DNA of 64,000 bases from Scrofimicrobium canadense. Lineage in GTDB: Bacteria; Actinomycetota; Actinomycetes; Actinomycetales; Actinomycetaceae. Made by a program: the position numbers and the translations under genes. Below the pieces are notes generated by a model. The model was not told where the DNA came from and did no database searches. It saw nothing but the letters and a program-made list of their open reading frames with translations. The stretch is taken from assembly GCF_009696615.1 (NCBI RefSeq), contig NZ_VULO01000001.1, positions 62,001 to 126,000 on the forward strand, read 5' to 3'. Below are positions 26,504-34,829 of this stretch, in pieces. The number at the start of each line of letters is the position of its first letter. Position 1 is the first letter of the stretch.

Positions 26504-27041
26504 ACCCCTTCTTAGGTCCTTCTACCAGCGGGATACTCTCCAGGTGGCACGCAGCCTTATTGGCTGCGTGCTCCACTACGGTGCACTCAGTGGTGTTATT
26601 ACTGAGACCGAAGGTTACCTGGGACCAAATGACGATGCTGCACATAGTGCTAAGGGGCGGACACCTCGAACAGAAGTGCTCTTCGGGCCAGCCGGGTACT
26701 CATATGTCTATCTCATCTACGGAATGTGGAACTGCCTCAACGTCGTGACCGAAGGCGAAGGTGAAGCAGTGCTGATCCGGGCTGTTGAGCCGCTCAGCGG
26801 AGTGGACCTCATGCGTGAGCGCCGGGGACGACACCCGCTTGCGGATGGGCCCGGGAAACTATGCCAGGCTTTTGGGATTACTCGGACAGACTCTGGGCGC
26901 GATATCACCTGCGGTGACCTGTATATTAGCGAGCGAATTGAAGACATGCCGATAGAGGCGACACCTCGCATTGGAATCGACTATGCAACCCGTTGCAAAG
27001 ATGAACTTTGGCGGTTTGTGGGACAGCCCACTCGCAAGTGA
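26490..27041 (+). CDS. 3-methyladenine DNA glycosylase (AAG/Mpg type)
   Basis: This protein of about 183 residues excises alkylated purines. VARSLIGCVL leads into the catalytic Glu block VITETEGYLGPNDDAAHSAKG. PRTEVLFGPAGYSYVYLIYG and MWNCLNVV follow, and the late part has DGPGKLCQAFGI. The start is uncertain. A GTG at 26490 overlaps the hom gene by 14 bases and gives the family length; the frame stays open to 26439, and no strong ribosome site is seen. It is probably co-transcribed with hom. Confidence 0.88.
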   Translation: MSLPKPLLRSFYQRDTLQVARSLIGCVLHYGALSGVITETEGYLGPNDDAAHSAKGRTPRTEVLFGPAGYSYVYLIYGMWNCLNVVTEGEGEAVLIRAVEPLSGVDLMRERRGRHPLADGPGKLCQAFGITRTDSGRDITCGDLYISERIEDMPIEATPRIGIDYATRCKDELWRFVGQPTRK

Positions 27042-27077
27042 TTTGTTGAAGTAAGGCCGCGGGCTCAGACTAGAACC

Positions 27078-28307
27078 ATGTCAACGCCTCACAACCTCGG
27101 TGACAGTTTGAGTAGCCGCCAAAAACTCACCTACATTCTGGTACTTGGAGCACTCACGGCATTAGGTCCATTCACTATTGATATGTACCTGCCTGCGTTG
27201 CCAGCAATACAGCAGCAATTTGCGGTATCCGAGGCCGATGTTCAACTTACTTTGACTGGGACCATGATTGGTTTTGCAATCGGCCAACTATTGGTGGGTC
27301 CGCTATCAGACAAGATCGGCCGAAAAGTACCCCTAGTTGTTTCAGCTTTTCTCCACATCGGTGCGTCCGTTGGCGCAGCCCTAGCTCCCTCAATCGTCCT
27401 GCTAGGTATTTTCCGAGTGGCAATGGGTTTTGGTGCGGCGGCTTCAGGCGTTGTGGCCCAGGCGATGGTGCGTGACCTTTTCGGCGGTAGACCGCTAGTT
27501 AAAATGCTCAGCCGGATGGCGTTAGTCAACGGCCTGGCTCCAGTGATTGCTCCAGTTTTAGGCTCTCAGCTGCTGGCTTTCATGGACTGGCACGGCATCT
27601 TCTGGGCACTTGCTGGCTATGGAGCTTTCGTCAGTATTGCGGTAAGCATTTTTATCGTTGAGACTCTTCCAAGAGAAAAGCGTCAAGAAACCCGTAAACC
27701 CCTGTTGCAGCGCTATAGGTCGCTCTTCACAGATCGTGTTTATGTGGGAGCACTTATTATGGCGGGACTGAACTTCACAGGTCTTTTCGCGTATCTCTCG
27801 ACGTCTCCATTCCTTTTCCAAGATGTCTATCACATGAGTGCTCAAGGGTATGGTCTACTTTTCGCAGTGAACTCCGTTGGCGTGATTATTGGCGTACAAA
27901 CAGCATCACGACTGATGCACCTAGGCTTGGTTCAGCCACAGTGGATCCTTGCTGGTACTACTGCTGCCCAAATCACTTTTTCGATATTGATCATCATCTT
28001 TGACGTGGCTGGCTTTGGATTCTGGGGTGTTGCTATCCCTCTCTGGTTCTACATTGCCAGTTGCGGTTTCACATTCCCGTCGGTGCAGATCCTCGCCCTG
28101 GCACAACACGGTGAAGAAGCTGGAACTGCAGCGTCATTGGTGGGCGCCGTGAACTTTGGTGTTGCAGGACTACTTTCACCGATCATCGGGCTGTTTGGGA
28201 TTACAAATGCCGTTCCTATGGGAGGGATGATACTTCTGGCAGCTACCGGCTCCTGCATTGTCCTGTGGACAATCGTGCGACCGCCGAAAGTCGACGTCCT
28301 GGCTTAG
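27078..28307 (+). CDS. Bcr/CflA-family multidrug efflux transporter (MFS)
   Basis: This 409-residue protein has 12 membrane helices. It starts with the Bcr/CflA signature FTIDMYLPALPAIQQQF in helix 1. The MFS motif A lies between helices 2 and 3 (GPLSDKIGRKVPLV). RDLFGG and the MFS antiporter region GLAPVIAPVLGSQL follow. Relatives export bicyclomycin, chloramphenicol, sulfonamides or cysteine with proton exchange; the substrate here is not known. It has its own terminator and no adjacent regulator. Confidence 0.9.
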   Translation: MSTPHNLGDSLSSRQKLTYILVLGALTALGPFTIDMYLPALPAIQQQFAVSEADVQLTLTGTMIGFAIGQLLVGPLSDKIGRKVPLVVSAFLHIGASVGAALAPSIVLLGIFRVAMGFGAAASGVVAQAMVRDLFGGRPLVKMLSRMALVNGLAPVIAPVLGSQLLAFMDWHGIFWALAGYGAFVSIAVSIFIVETLPREKRQETRKPLLQRYRSLFTDRVYVGALIMAGLNFTGLFAYLSTSPFLFQDVYHMSAQGYGLLFAVNSVGVIIGVQTASRLMHLGLVQPQWILAGTTAAQITFSILIIIFDVAGFGFWGVAIPLWFYIASCGFTFPSVQILALAQHGEEAGTAASLVGAVNFGVAGLLSPIIGLFGITNAVPMGGMILLAATGSCIVLWTIVRPPKVDVLA

Positions 28308-28318
28308 CACTTAAAAGC

Positions 28319-28353
28319 TAATGGGTGAAGAGCGGAATGCTCTTCACCCATTA
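28319..28353 (+). terminator. Terminator after the efflux gene
   Basis: Fifteen-base arms TAATGGGTGAAGAGC and GCTCTTCACCCATTA around a five-base loop, 11 bases after the stop codon. Confidence 0.8.
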
Positions 28354-28400
28354 CAGTTTCCCAAGCCTAGACGGTTTAAGGGAAATGAAAGTGATTCAGT

Positions 28401-28433
28401 GTGGGCGCACCAACTGTGTGTTGATGCGCCCAC
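28401..28433 (-). terminator. Terminator after pckG
   Basis: GTGGGCGCA and TGCGCCCAC form a nine-base stem with a 15-base loop, seven bases after the end of the minus-strand pckG. Confidence 0.65.
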
Positions 28434-28439
28434 TTGGAA

Positions 28440-30269
28440 TCATGCGTTAGCGATGCGCTCACGCAGTTTGTCTAGCTGGGCGCTGACGCGCTCAGGGAGG
28501 TGATCACCGAACTGCTTGAAGTACTCTTCAGACTTGTCGGCTTCTTCAGCCCACGCCTTGGGGTCAATGTCGTACAGCTGATCCCACTCTTCCTTGCCGA
28601 AGTCCTCAAGTCCTTCAATGTTGAAGTCCTCGAACTTGGGGTAACGACCGGTGATGCCATCAATAGCTTCGACCTCACCTGCGCGGCGACGCACGATCCA
28701 GTCCAGTACGCGGCTGTTATCGCCGTATCCTGGCCACAAGAACTTGCCGTCGGGGCTCTTGCGGAACCAGTTGACCTGGTAGACAACCGGGAACTTGTCT
28801 CCCAGCTTGTCACCCATTTCCAGCCAGTGGCCCCAGTAATCAGCCATGTTGTAGCCGCAGAAGGGAAGCATGGCGAAGGGGTCATGACGCAGAGCGCCGA
28901 CGGAACCTTCAGCTGCAGCAGTCTGCTCGGAAGCAACTGTTGCGCCAATGAATACCCCATGGTCACGGTCATATGCCTCTGCAACGAGAGGAACGTTCGA
29001 AGCGCGACGTCCACCGAAGAGGATCGCATCAACGGGCACGCCCTGAGGAGCTTCCCAATCTGGACAGATAATGGGGCACTGCCACGCGGGCTCAGTGAAG
29101 CGGCTGTTCGGGTGAGCAGCTAGTTCACCGGACTCAGGAGTCCAGTCATTACCGCGCCAGTCAATCAGGTGGGCTGGTGGCTCTTTGGTCATGCCCTCCC
29201 ACCAGACATCACCATCGTCGGTCAACGCGACGTTGGTGAAGATGGTGTTGGCGCGGAGAGTTTCCATTGCCATGGGGTTGGTATCGTATGAGGTGCCGGG
29301 TGCAACACCGAAGAAACCAGCCTCTGGGTTGATGGCGTAGAGACGGCCATCAGGTCCCGGACGCATCCATGCAATATCGTCGCCAACAGTTTCGACGACG
29401 TAGCCGTCGATTGTGGGTTGAAGCATTGCAAGGTTGGTCTTTCCGCAAGCTGATGGGAAGGCCGCAGTCACGTGGTACTGCTTGCCTGTCTTCTCAGAGG
29501 TCAGACGCAGAATCAGCATGTGCTCTGCCATCCAGCCATCGCGACGAGCCATGGTCGAGGCGATGCGAAGCGCGAAGCACTTCTTGCCTAGTAGGGCGTT
29601 GCCGCCATATCCGGAGCCGTACGACCAGATTTCGTTGGTCTCGGGGAAGTGTGTGATGTACTTCTCTTCGTTGCATGGCCATACGGTATCTTCTTCGCCC
29701 TCTTCGAGAGGAGCGCCAACCGAGTGAACTGCAGGTACCCAAGGCTTGCCTTCGGCAATAAGGTCCATGGCAGCTTTGCCCATGCGGGTCATGATGCGCA
29801 TATTGGTCACAACGTATGGGGAGTCAGAAATCTCAATGCCTAGTTGTGAGATCGGACCGCCGACGGGGCCCATCGAGAAGGGAATAACGTACATGGTACG
29901 TCCCTTCATGGAACCATCGAACTTTTCGTGAAGAATCTTCTTCATTTCGGCAGGATCGGCCCAGTTGTTGGTTGGGCCCGCGTCCTCTGGGTTTTCGCAG
30001 CAGATGTAGGTACGCGACTCTACGCGTGCCACATCTGAGGGAAGAGAACGTGCCAAGAAGCTATTAGGACGCTTCTCTTCGTTCAGACGAGTGAACATTC
30101 CCGACTCGACCATTTCTGAAGTCAAGCGGTCCCACTCGGCATCAGATCCGTCGGTGAACTCAACCCGTTCAGGCTTGGTGAGTGCGGCGATTTCCGAAAC
30201 CCACGTAATGACATCTTCGGGAGTATTGGACGGCGCGGCCGCGCGCACGTCTTTTTCAGTCACGGACAT
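28440..30269 (-). CDS. pckG: Phosphoenolpyruvate carboxykinase (GTP)
   Basis: This 609-residue enzyme converts oxaloacetate and GTP to PEP, GDP and CO2. [20 protein letters not shown] marks the substrate region. [20 protein letters not shown] holds the metal-binding Lys area. [13 protein letters not shown] is the GTP P-loop with the family hyper-reactive Cys, and [20 protein letters not shown] is kinase-2-like. [12 protein letters not shown] and [14 protein letters not shown] complete the GTP-type pattern. Length is normal. It is divergent from the phosphate-transport pair. An asymmetric dyad (30326-30341) in the shared region is a possible Crp-family site. Confidence 0.96.
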   Translation of the reverse strand: MSVTEKDVRAAAPSNTPEDVITWVSEIAALTKPERVEFTDGSDAEWDRLTSEMVESGMFTRLNEEKRPNSFLARSLPSDVARVESRTYICCENPEDAGPTNNWADPAEMKKILHEKFDGSMKGRTMYVIPFSMGPVGGPISQLGIEISDSPYVVTNMRIMTRMGKAAMDLIAEGKPWVPAVHSVGAPLEEGEEDTVWPCNEEKYITHFPETNEIWSYGSGYGGNALLGKKCFALRIASTMARRDGWMAEHMLILRLTSEKTGKQYHVTAAFPSACGKTNLAMLQPTIDGYVVETVGDDIAWMRPGPDGRLYAINPEAGFFGVAPGTSYDTNPMAMETLRANTIFTNVALTDDGDVWWEGMTKEPPAHLIDWRGNDWTPESGELAAHPNSRFTEPAWQCPIICPDWEAPQGVPVDAILFGGRRASNVPLVAEAYDRDHGVFIGATVASEQTAAAEGSVGALRHDPFAMLPFCGYNMADYWGHWLEMGDKLGDKFPVVYQVNWFRKSPDGKFLWPGYGDNSRVLDWIVRRRAGEVEAIDGITGRYPKFEDFNIEGLEDFGKEEWDQLYDIDPKAWAEEADKSEEYFKQFGDHLPERVSAQLDKLRERIANA

Positions 30270-30325
30270 TAGTTGCTTGCCTCCTGAGGTCTTGATAAAA
30301 CCAGCTCTTCTATCATCCCCTATTT

Positions 30326-30341
30326 GTGTGGCAATTGCACA
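30326..30341. promoter_or_regulatory. Possible Crp-type dyad between pckG and the pit operon
   Basis: TGTGTGGCAATTGCACA-like sequence centred on GCAATTGC with TGTG and ACA outer parts lies about 60 bases before the pckG start. It differs from the TGTGA-N6-TCACA consensus in spacing, so the assignment is weak. Confidence 0.2.
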
Positions 30342-30430
30342 GGAGCTTGGTCCCTGGTACGCCCGTTTTCTTCTTCTGGGGTAATTGCTTTACGCTGTAG
30401 TTGCTCGGATACCTAGCCTCGGAGTGAACC

Positions 30431-31060
30431 GTGGGATTTAATAGTTCGAAGGGCCCTTCCTTCTTTGACTTGCTGACTTCGCAAGCGGATCAGTTAGTGA
30501 TTGGTGTTGATCTTTTGCGCACGCTCTTTAGTGCACCAGAAGATGAACGCAAAGCACTGCGTAAACGCCTTCACGAAATCGAAAACACTGGAGATGAGCT
30601 AAATCACCAGCTCATCAACAAACTGAATCAGTCATTTATTACGCCGTTTGACCGCGAAGATCTTTCCGATCTCGCATCGGCGCTTGACGACTGCATGGAC
30701 CTGTTTGATGAGGCAGGGGATCTTCTGGTCCTCTACCAAGTCGACAACATTCCAGAACCGGTTGATGGACTGCTCAGTCGTCAGATTGATGTTCTCACCA
30801 AATGTGCGAAGCTTACCGCCGAGAATATGCCGAAACTGAAGAGACCGCAGGATCTGCGTGACTACTGGGTTGAGATCAATAGGCTAGAGAATGACGGTGA
30901 CAAGGCATACCGCAAGACACTGAAACATCTCTTTGACACTGGGCTTGACCCGGTCACCATCATCAAGCTCAAAGATATTGTGGAAGTGCTCGAAAAATGC
31001 ACCGACGCATTTGAAGATTTAGCCAATACTGTCGAGAGCATTGCAGTAAAGGAAAGCTAG
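30431..31060 (+). CDS. DUF47 / PhoU-like protein, partner of phosphate transporter
   Basis: This 209-residue, all-helical protein of the DUF47 (TIGR00153-like) family has the pattern DRVDLLRTLF-like GVDLLRTLFSAPEDE near the start. INKLNQSFITPFDREDLSDL with its acidic metal-binding run, ALDDCMDLFDEAGD, and the late KLKDIVEVLEKCTDAFED follow. These proteins pair with Pit transporters and probably regulate them. It begins with GTG, ends three bases before the pit gene, and belongs with it in one operon. Confidence 0.9.
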   Translation: MGFNSSKGPSFFDLLTSQADQLVIGVDLLRTLFSAPEDERKALRKRLHEIENTGDELNHQLINKLNQSFITPFDREDLSDLASALDDCMDLFDEAGDLLVLYQVDNIPEPVDGLLSRQIDVLTKCAKLTAENMPKLKRPQDLRDYWVEINRLENDGDKAYRKTLKHLFDTGLDPVTIIKLKDIVEVLEKCTDAFEDLANTVESIAVKES

Positions 31061-31063
31061 GCC

Positions 31064-32125
31064 GTGGACTTCAATGTCTTCCTCGTCGTAGTTGTCATTG
31101 CTATTGCATTGCTTTTCGATTACACGAATGGCTTTCACGACGCGGCCAACGCGATCGCAACGTCTGTTTCTACGCGAGCTTTGACGCCTCGTATTGCTCT
31201 CCTCATGGCCGCGGTTATGAACGTCATTGGTGCACTTTTAGGCACTGAAGTGGCGAAGACAATTGGTGAAGGCATTATCAACATTGAGCAGTACTCAATG
31301 GCTGATGACGTCAGCGTTCAAAGAGTCGGGCTAATAATTGTCCTTTCCGCGCTGGTGGGCGCGGTCACCTGGAACTACATCACCTGGTGGTTCGGTATGC
31401 CTTCTTCGTCCTCTCACGCCTTGATCGGCGGATTGGTTGGAGCTGGTCTGGCATCAGCTACTCAGGTTCAGTGGTGGGGCATCATGCAACACGTCATCAT
31501 CCCCATGTTTCTCTCCCCGGTGATTGGTTTCGCACTGGCCTTTCTCATCATGAAACTCATTATGATGGCAATGGTAAATATGCCATATCACCGCACGATG
31601 AAACGTTTTCGTTACGCCCAGACCGTTTCTGCCGCAGCTATGGCATTGGGCCATGGTCTCCAAGATGCACAAAAAACCATGGGTGTTATCGTTATGGCTC
31701 TTTTGGCTGGCGGATATGGGGAAACCCACAATATTTTTGACCCGGTTACCGGCGACATGACCATTCCACTGTGGGTGAAACTTGCTGCGGCCGGGGCTAT
31801 TTCTCTTGGTACCTACTCTGGTGGCTGGCGCATTATGAAGACCCTAGGTCGCAAGATCATTGATTTGGATCCGGCCCGGGGCTTTGTCGCAGAATCCGTT
31901 TCTGCAGGAGTGCTCTATATTGCTGCCTTTGGCATGCACGCCCCTATTTCGACAACCCAAACCATCACTGCGGCAATCCTGGGTGCAGGAGCTACGAAAC
32001 GTTGGTCAGCCGTGCGCTGGAACGTGGCGGGAAATATCGTCATTGCATGGTTCCTAACTTTGCCGATGGCTGCAGGCGTTGCCTCTCTCATTTTCTTCAT
32101 ATTCCACGCGATTATCCCCGTCTAG
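31064..32125 (+). CDS. pit: Low-affinity inorganic phosphate transporter
   Basis: This 353-residue Pit/PHO4-family protein has about ten membrane helices. The duplicated PD001131-type motifs are visible as DYTNGFHDAANAIATSVSTR in the first helix region and as the later SVSAGVLYIAAFG / HAPISTTQTIT half. WWFGMPSSSSHALIGGLVGA carries the conserved Ser/His patch. It imports metal-phosphate with protons. The operon with the DUF47 gene just upstream is the usual bacterial arrangement. A 58-bp repeat lies 15 bases after its stop. Confidence 0.93.
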   Translation: MDFNVFLVVVVIAIALLFDYTNGFHDAANAIATSVSTRALTPRIALLMAAVMNVIGALLGTEVAKTIGEGIINIEQYSMADDVSVQRVGLIIVLSALVGAVTWNYITWWFGMPSSSSHALIGGLVGAGLASATQVQWWGIMQHVIIPMFLSPVIGFALAFLIMKLIMMAMVNMPYHRTMKRFRYAQTVSAAAMALGHGLQDAQKTMGVIVMALLAGGYGETHNIFDPVTGDMTIPLWVKLAAAGAISLGTYSGGWRIMKTLGRKIIDLDPARGFVAESVSAGVLYIAAFGMHAPISTTQTITAAILGAGATKRWSAVRWNVAGNIVIAWFLTLPMAAGVASLIFFIFHAIIPV

Positions 32126-32140
32126 AGGGCTCTCCTCCGC

Positions 32141-32198
32141 CAGGTGCTGGATTTTTGCGACCCGACCCCGGCCATAACAGACACATAACACGCAGCTG
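32141..32198. repeat. 58-bp repeat family B, copy 3
   Basis: The left part begins CAGGTGCTGGATTTTTGCGA and the right part is ATAACAGACACATAACACGC then AGCTG. It shares both parts with copy 4 at 33248 and differs only in about 11 central bases. It has the same orientation as copy 4, so the two are direct repeats bracketing the DUF559-type gene. Confidence 0.8.
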
Positions 32199-32211
32199 AC
32201 AGTCATCGAAG

Positions 32212-33138
32212 CTAGAGAAAACGAACACCTTTATCTAAAGTACGTTTTGTATCTTCAGCAAGACAGGTTCTGACCTGCTGAATCACACTTGAAATGTGCT
32301 GAAAATCGCGATTGACTACGACAATCACGGTAAACCCCGCGGCCTCGAGGCGCCGACGTCGTTGCTCATCTTTTCGGCCCTGGTCGGGCGTGGAATAGTG
32401 GTAGATGCCGTGATATTCGACTACGAGCAATGCATCCCGAAATAGCAGATCGGGGCGTACTACCATACCGCCAGGAAGGGCGATGCGGGGGTTACATTCG
32501 GGTCTGGGAAGACCTGCCTTGATGAGGTGCCAGCGCAATACTGACTCTTGGGGAGACTCTGCTCCGCCATCAGCGAGGGGCACCACAAGTTTACGAAGGC
32601 GCGCTCCTTTGGTGTTGGGATGAGCATCATTCCACTGCTGCATCTCTTCACGGCTGGCCCAAGAACGCAACAGTACATCGCTCACCGCAAGAAATTCGTG
32701 TTCTTTGAGCATCGCAGAAATGTCGTGCCACGTTCGCAGGGGCGACGTGACACGTACTCCCCGGAATACCTGCACCTCACCAGCCTTGAACTCTCGTCGG
32801 GCGCAGACAAATCCTTTGCGCTGTACTTGTGGTCGATCATGGGGAACCGCAACCGTAATCCTATCGAGCATTTTGCCATCGAGGGATCTAATACGTGAGG
32901 GGAGTGGTAGCTCATATAGCGCTGCCGCGGTTGTTCCGGCTATACAAACCCACGGAGGTTGGGTCTTGAGGAATGCTCGCAATACTTCGAGTGGATCCGC
33001 TGTCGTGGTTGCTCTGATACCAGATGTGGGAAGCACCGGATCAGCGGCGCGCAACCTACTGGACGACACGCCATGCGCGTTAGCTTCCGCCACTGTGAAA
33101 GCATCTCGAAGCTCGTTTGGGAGGGGCCTTCTAGACAT
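32212..33138 (-). CDS. AbiEi/DUF559-like protein with VSR-type nuclease fold at C-terminus
   Basis: This 308-residue protein begins with a winged-helix-like start (MSRRPLPNELRDAFTVAEAN) and a middle region resembling AbiEi-type antitoxin or DUF2 domains (TPPWVCIAGTTAAALYELPL, RVTSPLRTWHDIS). The C-terminal DUF559 segment, RPDLLFRDALLVVEYHGIYH then RRRRLEAAGFTVIVV, has the Asp and Glu spacing of a VSR/PD-(D/E)XK-type nuclease fold. ATG 33138 starts the recognisable part; the frame extends to 33210. In actinobacteria such stand-alone proteins are common and uncharacterised. It is flanked on both sides by direct copies of a 58-bp repeat. Nuclease activity is inferred only. Confidence 0.75.
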   Translation of the reverse strand: MSRRPLPNELRDAFTVAEANAHGVSSSRLRAADPVLPTSGIRATTTADPLEVLRAFLKTQPPWVCIAGTTAAALYELPLPSRIRSLDGKMLDRITVAVPHDRPQVQRKGFVCARREFKAGEVQVFRGVRVTSPLRTWHDISAMLKEHEFLAVSDVLLRSWASREEMQQWNDAHPNTKGARLRKLVVPLADGGAESPQESVLRWHLIKAGLPRPECNPRIALPGGMVVRPDLLFRDALLVVEYHGIYHYSTPDQGRKDEQRRRRLEAAGFTVIVVVNRDFQHISSVIQQVRTCLAEDTKRTLDKGVRFL

Positions 33139-33247
33139 GCGCCCAATACTGCCGGACTGATGTAAACACGCCAATGGGCGCATATGGAACCTGTGGAAAA
33201 CGACCCACAAGCTGTTTGTGGAAAAGGCTCTCTGTGTATCACCTCGT

Positions 33248-33305
33248 CAGGTGCTGGATTTTTGCGACCTCTTGAAATACATAACAGACACATAACACGC
33301 AGCTG
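33248..33305. repeat. 58-bp repeat family B, copy 4
   Basis: Same orientation and same left and right parts as copy 3 (32141), with a different short centre. It lies 110 bases upstream of the DUF559-type gene start. Confidence 0.8.
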
Positions 33306-33781
33306 AGGGGTTGGGAGCGCAGGTGACGAGTTGGGGGGGGCGGTTATGCGCCACCCCGAAGTGCCGTGACTGGCTCTAAGGACGCTGCTTTGAGCGCATC
33401 GGTGAGTTTTGATGTGGGACATTCCTCTGGTGAACTGGCACCGCCACTTTGTGAGTCCCCGCACCGCATGCTGAGAGGCCCAATGCCGTCGCGGCCAGCA
33501 GGCACATCATTGTCTGTTTCCTCATCATTTGTTCCCGTCGTTGGACTGTCAGCAAAATCCGCGTTGGTGACTACGCGTGGGGATCCCAAACGTGTTCACC
33601 ATGCATTCTCAATCTCTCGATATTTCTGATAGTAGTCACGACTTCTTCGACTTTTGTGCACTTCCATGGGGCACTTGACTTCTAGCGAGCGACCTGTTTG
33701 ATGCGGGAACCCATATGTAACCACTATAAATTCTCACGGTCAGGTTTGAGTCAGCCAGCGTTTAACTGCGTCCCGAGGCAT
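33306..33781. other. Intergenic region, no convincing gene
   Basis: About 475 bases follow repeat copy 4. Frames of about 80 codons are open on both strands around 33344-33629, but neither has a good start, ribosome site or recognisable content. Confidence 0.5.
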
Positions 33782-34810
33782 CTAATGTAGGGCAAGTTTT
33801 GTAAAAGTACCGTGCTTTTCAATGTCCAGGACGCGCGGGCTGTCCGCATGTGCAATATGAGCTACGTACATTTCTGCCGTACTTAAATGTGCGGGAGTAC
33901 AAGCAGGCAGATTCTTCGCTGCAGATGCTTCAATAAGGGGCTCTAGCAAAGCAGCAAGGCCAGGCCTGTGCAAACAAATGGCCGTACTGGCTGCAGGATC
34001 GGCCAAGATTTTCCTGACAAGTTCTGAAGCTTGCGCACTATCCACCTCTATAGACTCCTCAGTGAGCGCCTCATCAAAAGTGAGCGGAGCATGCGAAAGA
34101 TCGGTGTAGGGCGCGACTGTCTGCCGACACCTCTCCCACGGGCTGGACACGACCTGCTCGATTCCAAAAGCTGACAGCGAACTGACCACATCGAGTGCCT
34201 GGGAAACACCAAGACGGGTAAGCCTCCGGTCCTTCTCCGTGCCTTCCCACGAACTGCGCCCGACAGCCTTGCCGTGACGCAAAAGGGCCACCGTCGAGGT
34301 TCGCAATTCACCGCGCGCCGCGCGGGCAACTACTTCGTTGAGGAGGCGTCGGTCGCCACGCCTCGTCAACATCTGTCTAGCCTTAGCGGGCTTGGCCCAC
34401 TGGACAACATCGATTTCCCGTTTCGACGCGGGCACCACCGGTGGGCGAGCCGCAAAAGCAGCAGAATTATGATCCAAAAGTTCGCCCACCCAATAGCGAA
34501 CCTCTTTAGTATGACCCGAACCTAAACGGTATCGCTGAGACGTGAGTGGGGCTTTCAATGCAACTGCCACTCCAGCTTCTTCTTCGACCTCGCGAACTGC
34601 CGCCTGCGCCATCGGCTCATTAAGCTCAGCTTTCCCCTTAGGCCAAGCCCAATCCTTATATCGGGGACGGTGCACCATAAGAACCTGGAAATCACTGGGT
34701 TCCATAGGGGCGCCAACGGGCAGATCGGCTGCATCTCCAATGGGGCGCCATACGAGTGCGCCAGCTGCGCGAACCAGGCGCTGAGGAAAAGCATTCGGTC
34801 GAGGAGTCAC
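33782..34810 (-). CDS. mutT1: NUDIX hydrolase fused to histidine phosphatase (MutT1-like)
   Basis: This 342-residue two-domain protein has a NUDIX domain at residues 10-165 (WPKGKAELNE...REVEEEAGV, a full Nudix box with Gly, Glu, Arg-Glu and EExG). A histidine phosphatase domain follows (STVALLRHGKAVGR, with the RHG catalytic motif, and VVSSPWERCRQT). This order is that of mycobacterial MutT1, which hydrolyses 8-oxo-GTP/dGTP and diadenosine polyphosphates. It lies 19 bases downstream of ppk on the same strand, the usual actinobacterial order, and is probably in its operon. Confidence 0.92.
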   Translation of the reverse strand: MTPRPNAFPQRLVRAAGALVWRPIGDAADLPVGAPMEPSDFQVLMVHRPRYKDWAWPKGKAELNEPMAQAAVREVEEEAGVAVALKAPLTSQRYRLGSGHTKEVRYWVGELLDHNSAAFAARPPVVPASKREIDVVQWAKPAKARQMLTRRGDRRLLNEVVARAARGELRTSTVALLRHGKAVGRSSWEGTEKDRRLTRLGVSQALDVVSSLSAFGIEQVVSSPWERCRQTVAPYTDLSHAPLTFDEALTEESIEVDSAQASELVRKILADPAASTAICLHRPGLAALLEPLIEASAAKNLPACTPAHLSTAEMYVAHIAHADSPRVLDIEKHGTFTKLALH

Positions 34811-34829
34811 GATCTTAGCCTAGTCGTAT

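Noticed and set aside
28472-30400. Long plus- and minus-strand frames over pckG
   Set aside because: All are shadows of the strongly conserved PEP carboxykinase gene.
33344-33629. Roughly 80-codon frames on both strands
   Set aside because: No ribosome site, no start better than TTG on the minus strand, no recognisable composition.
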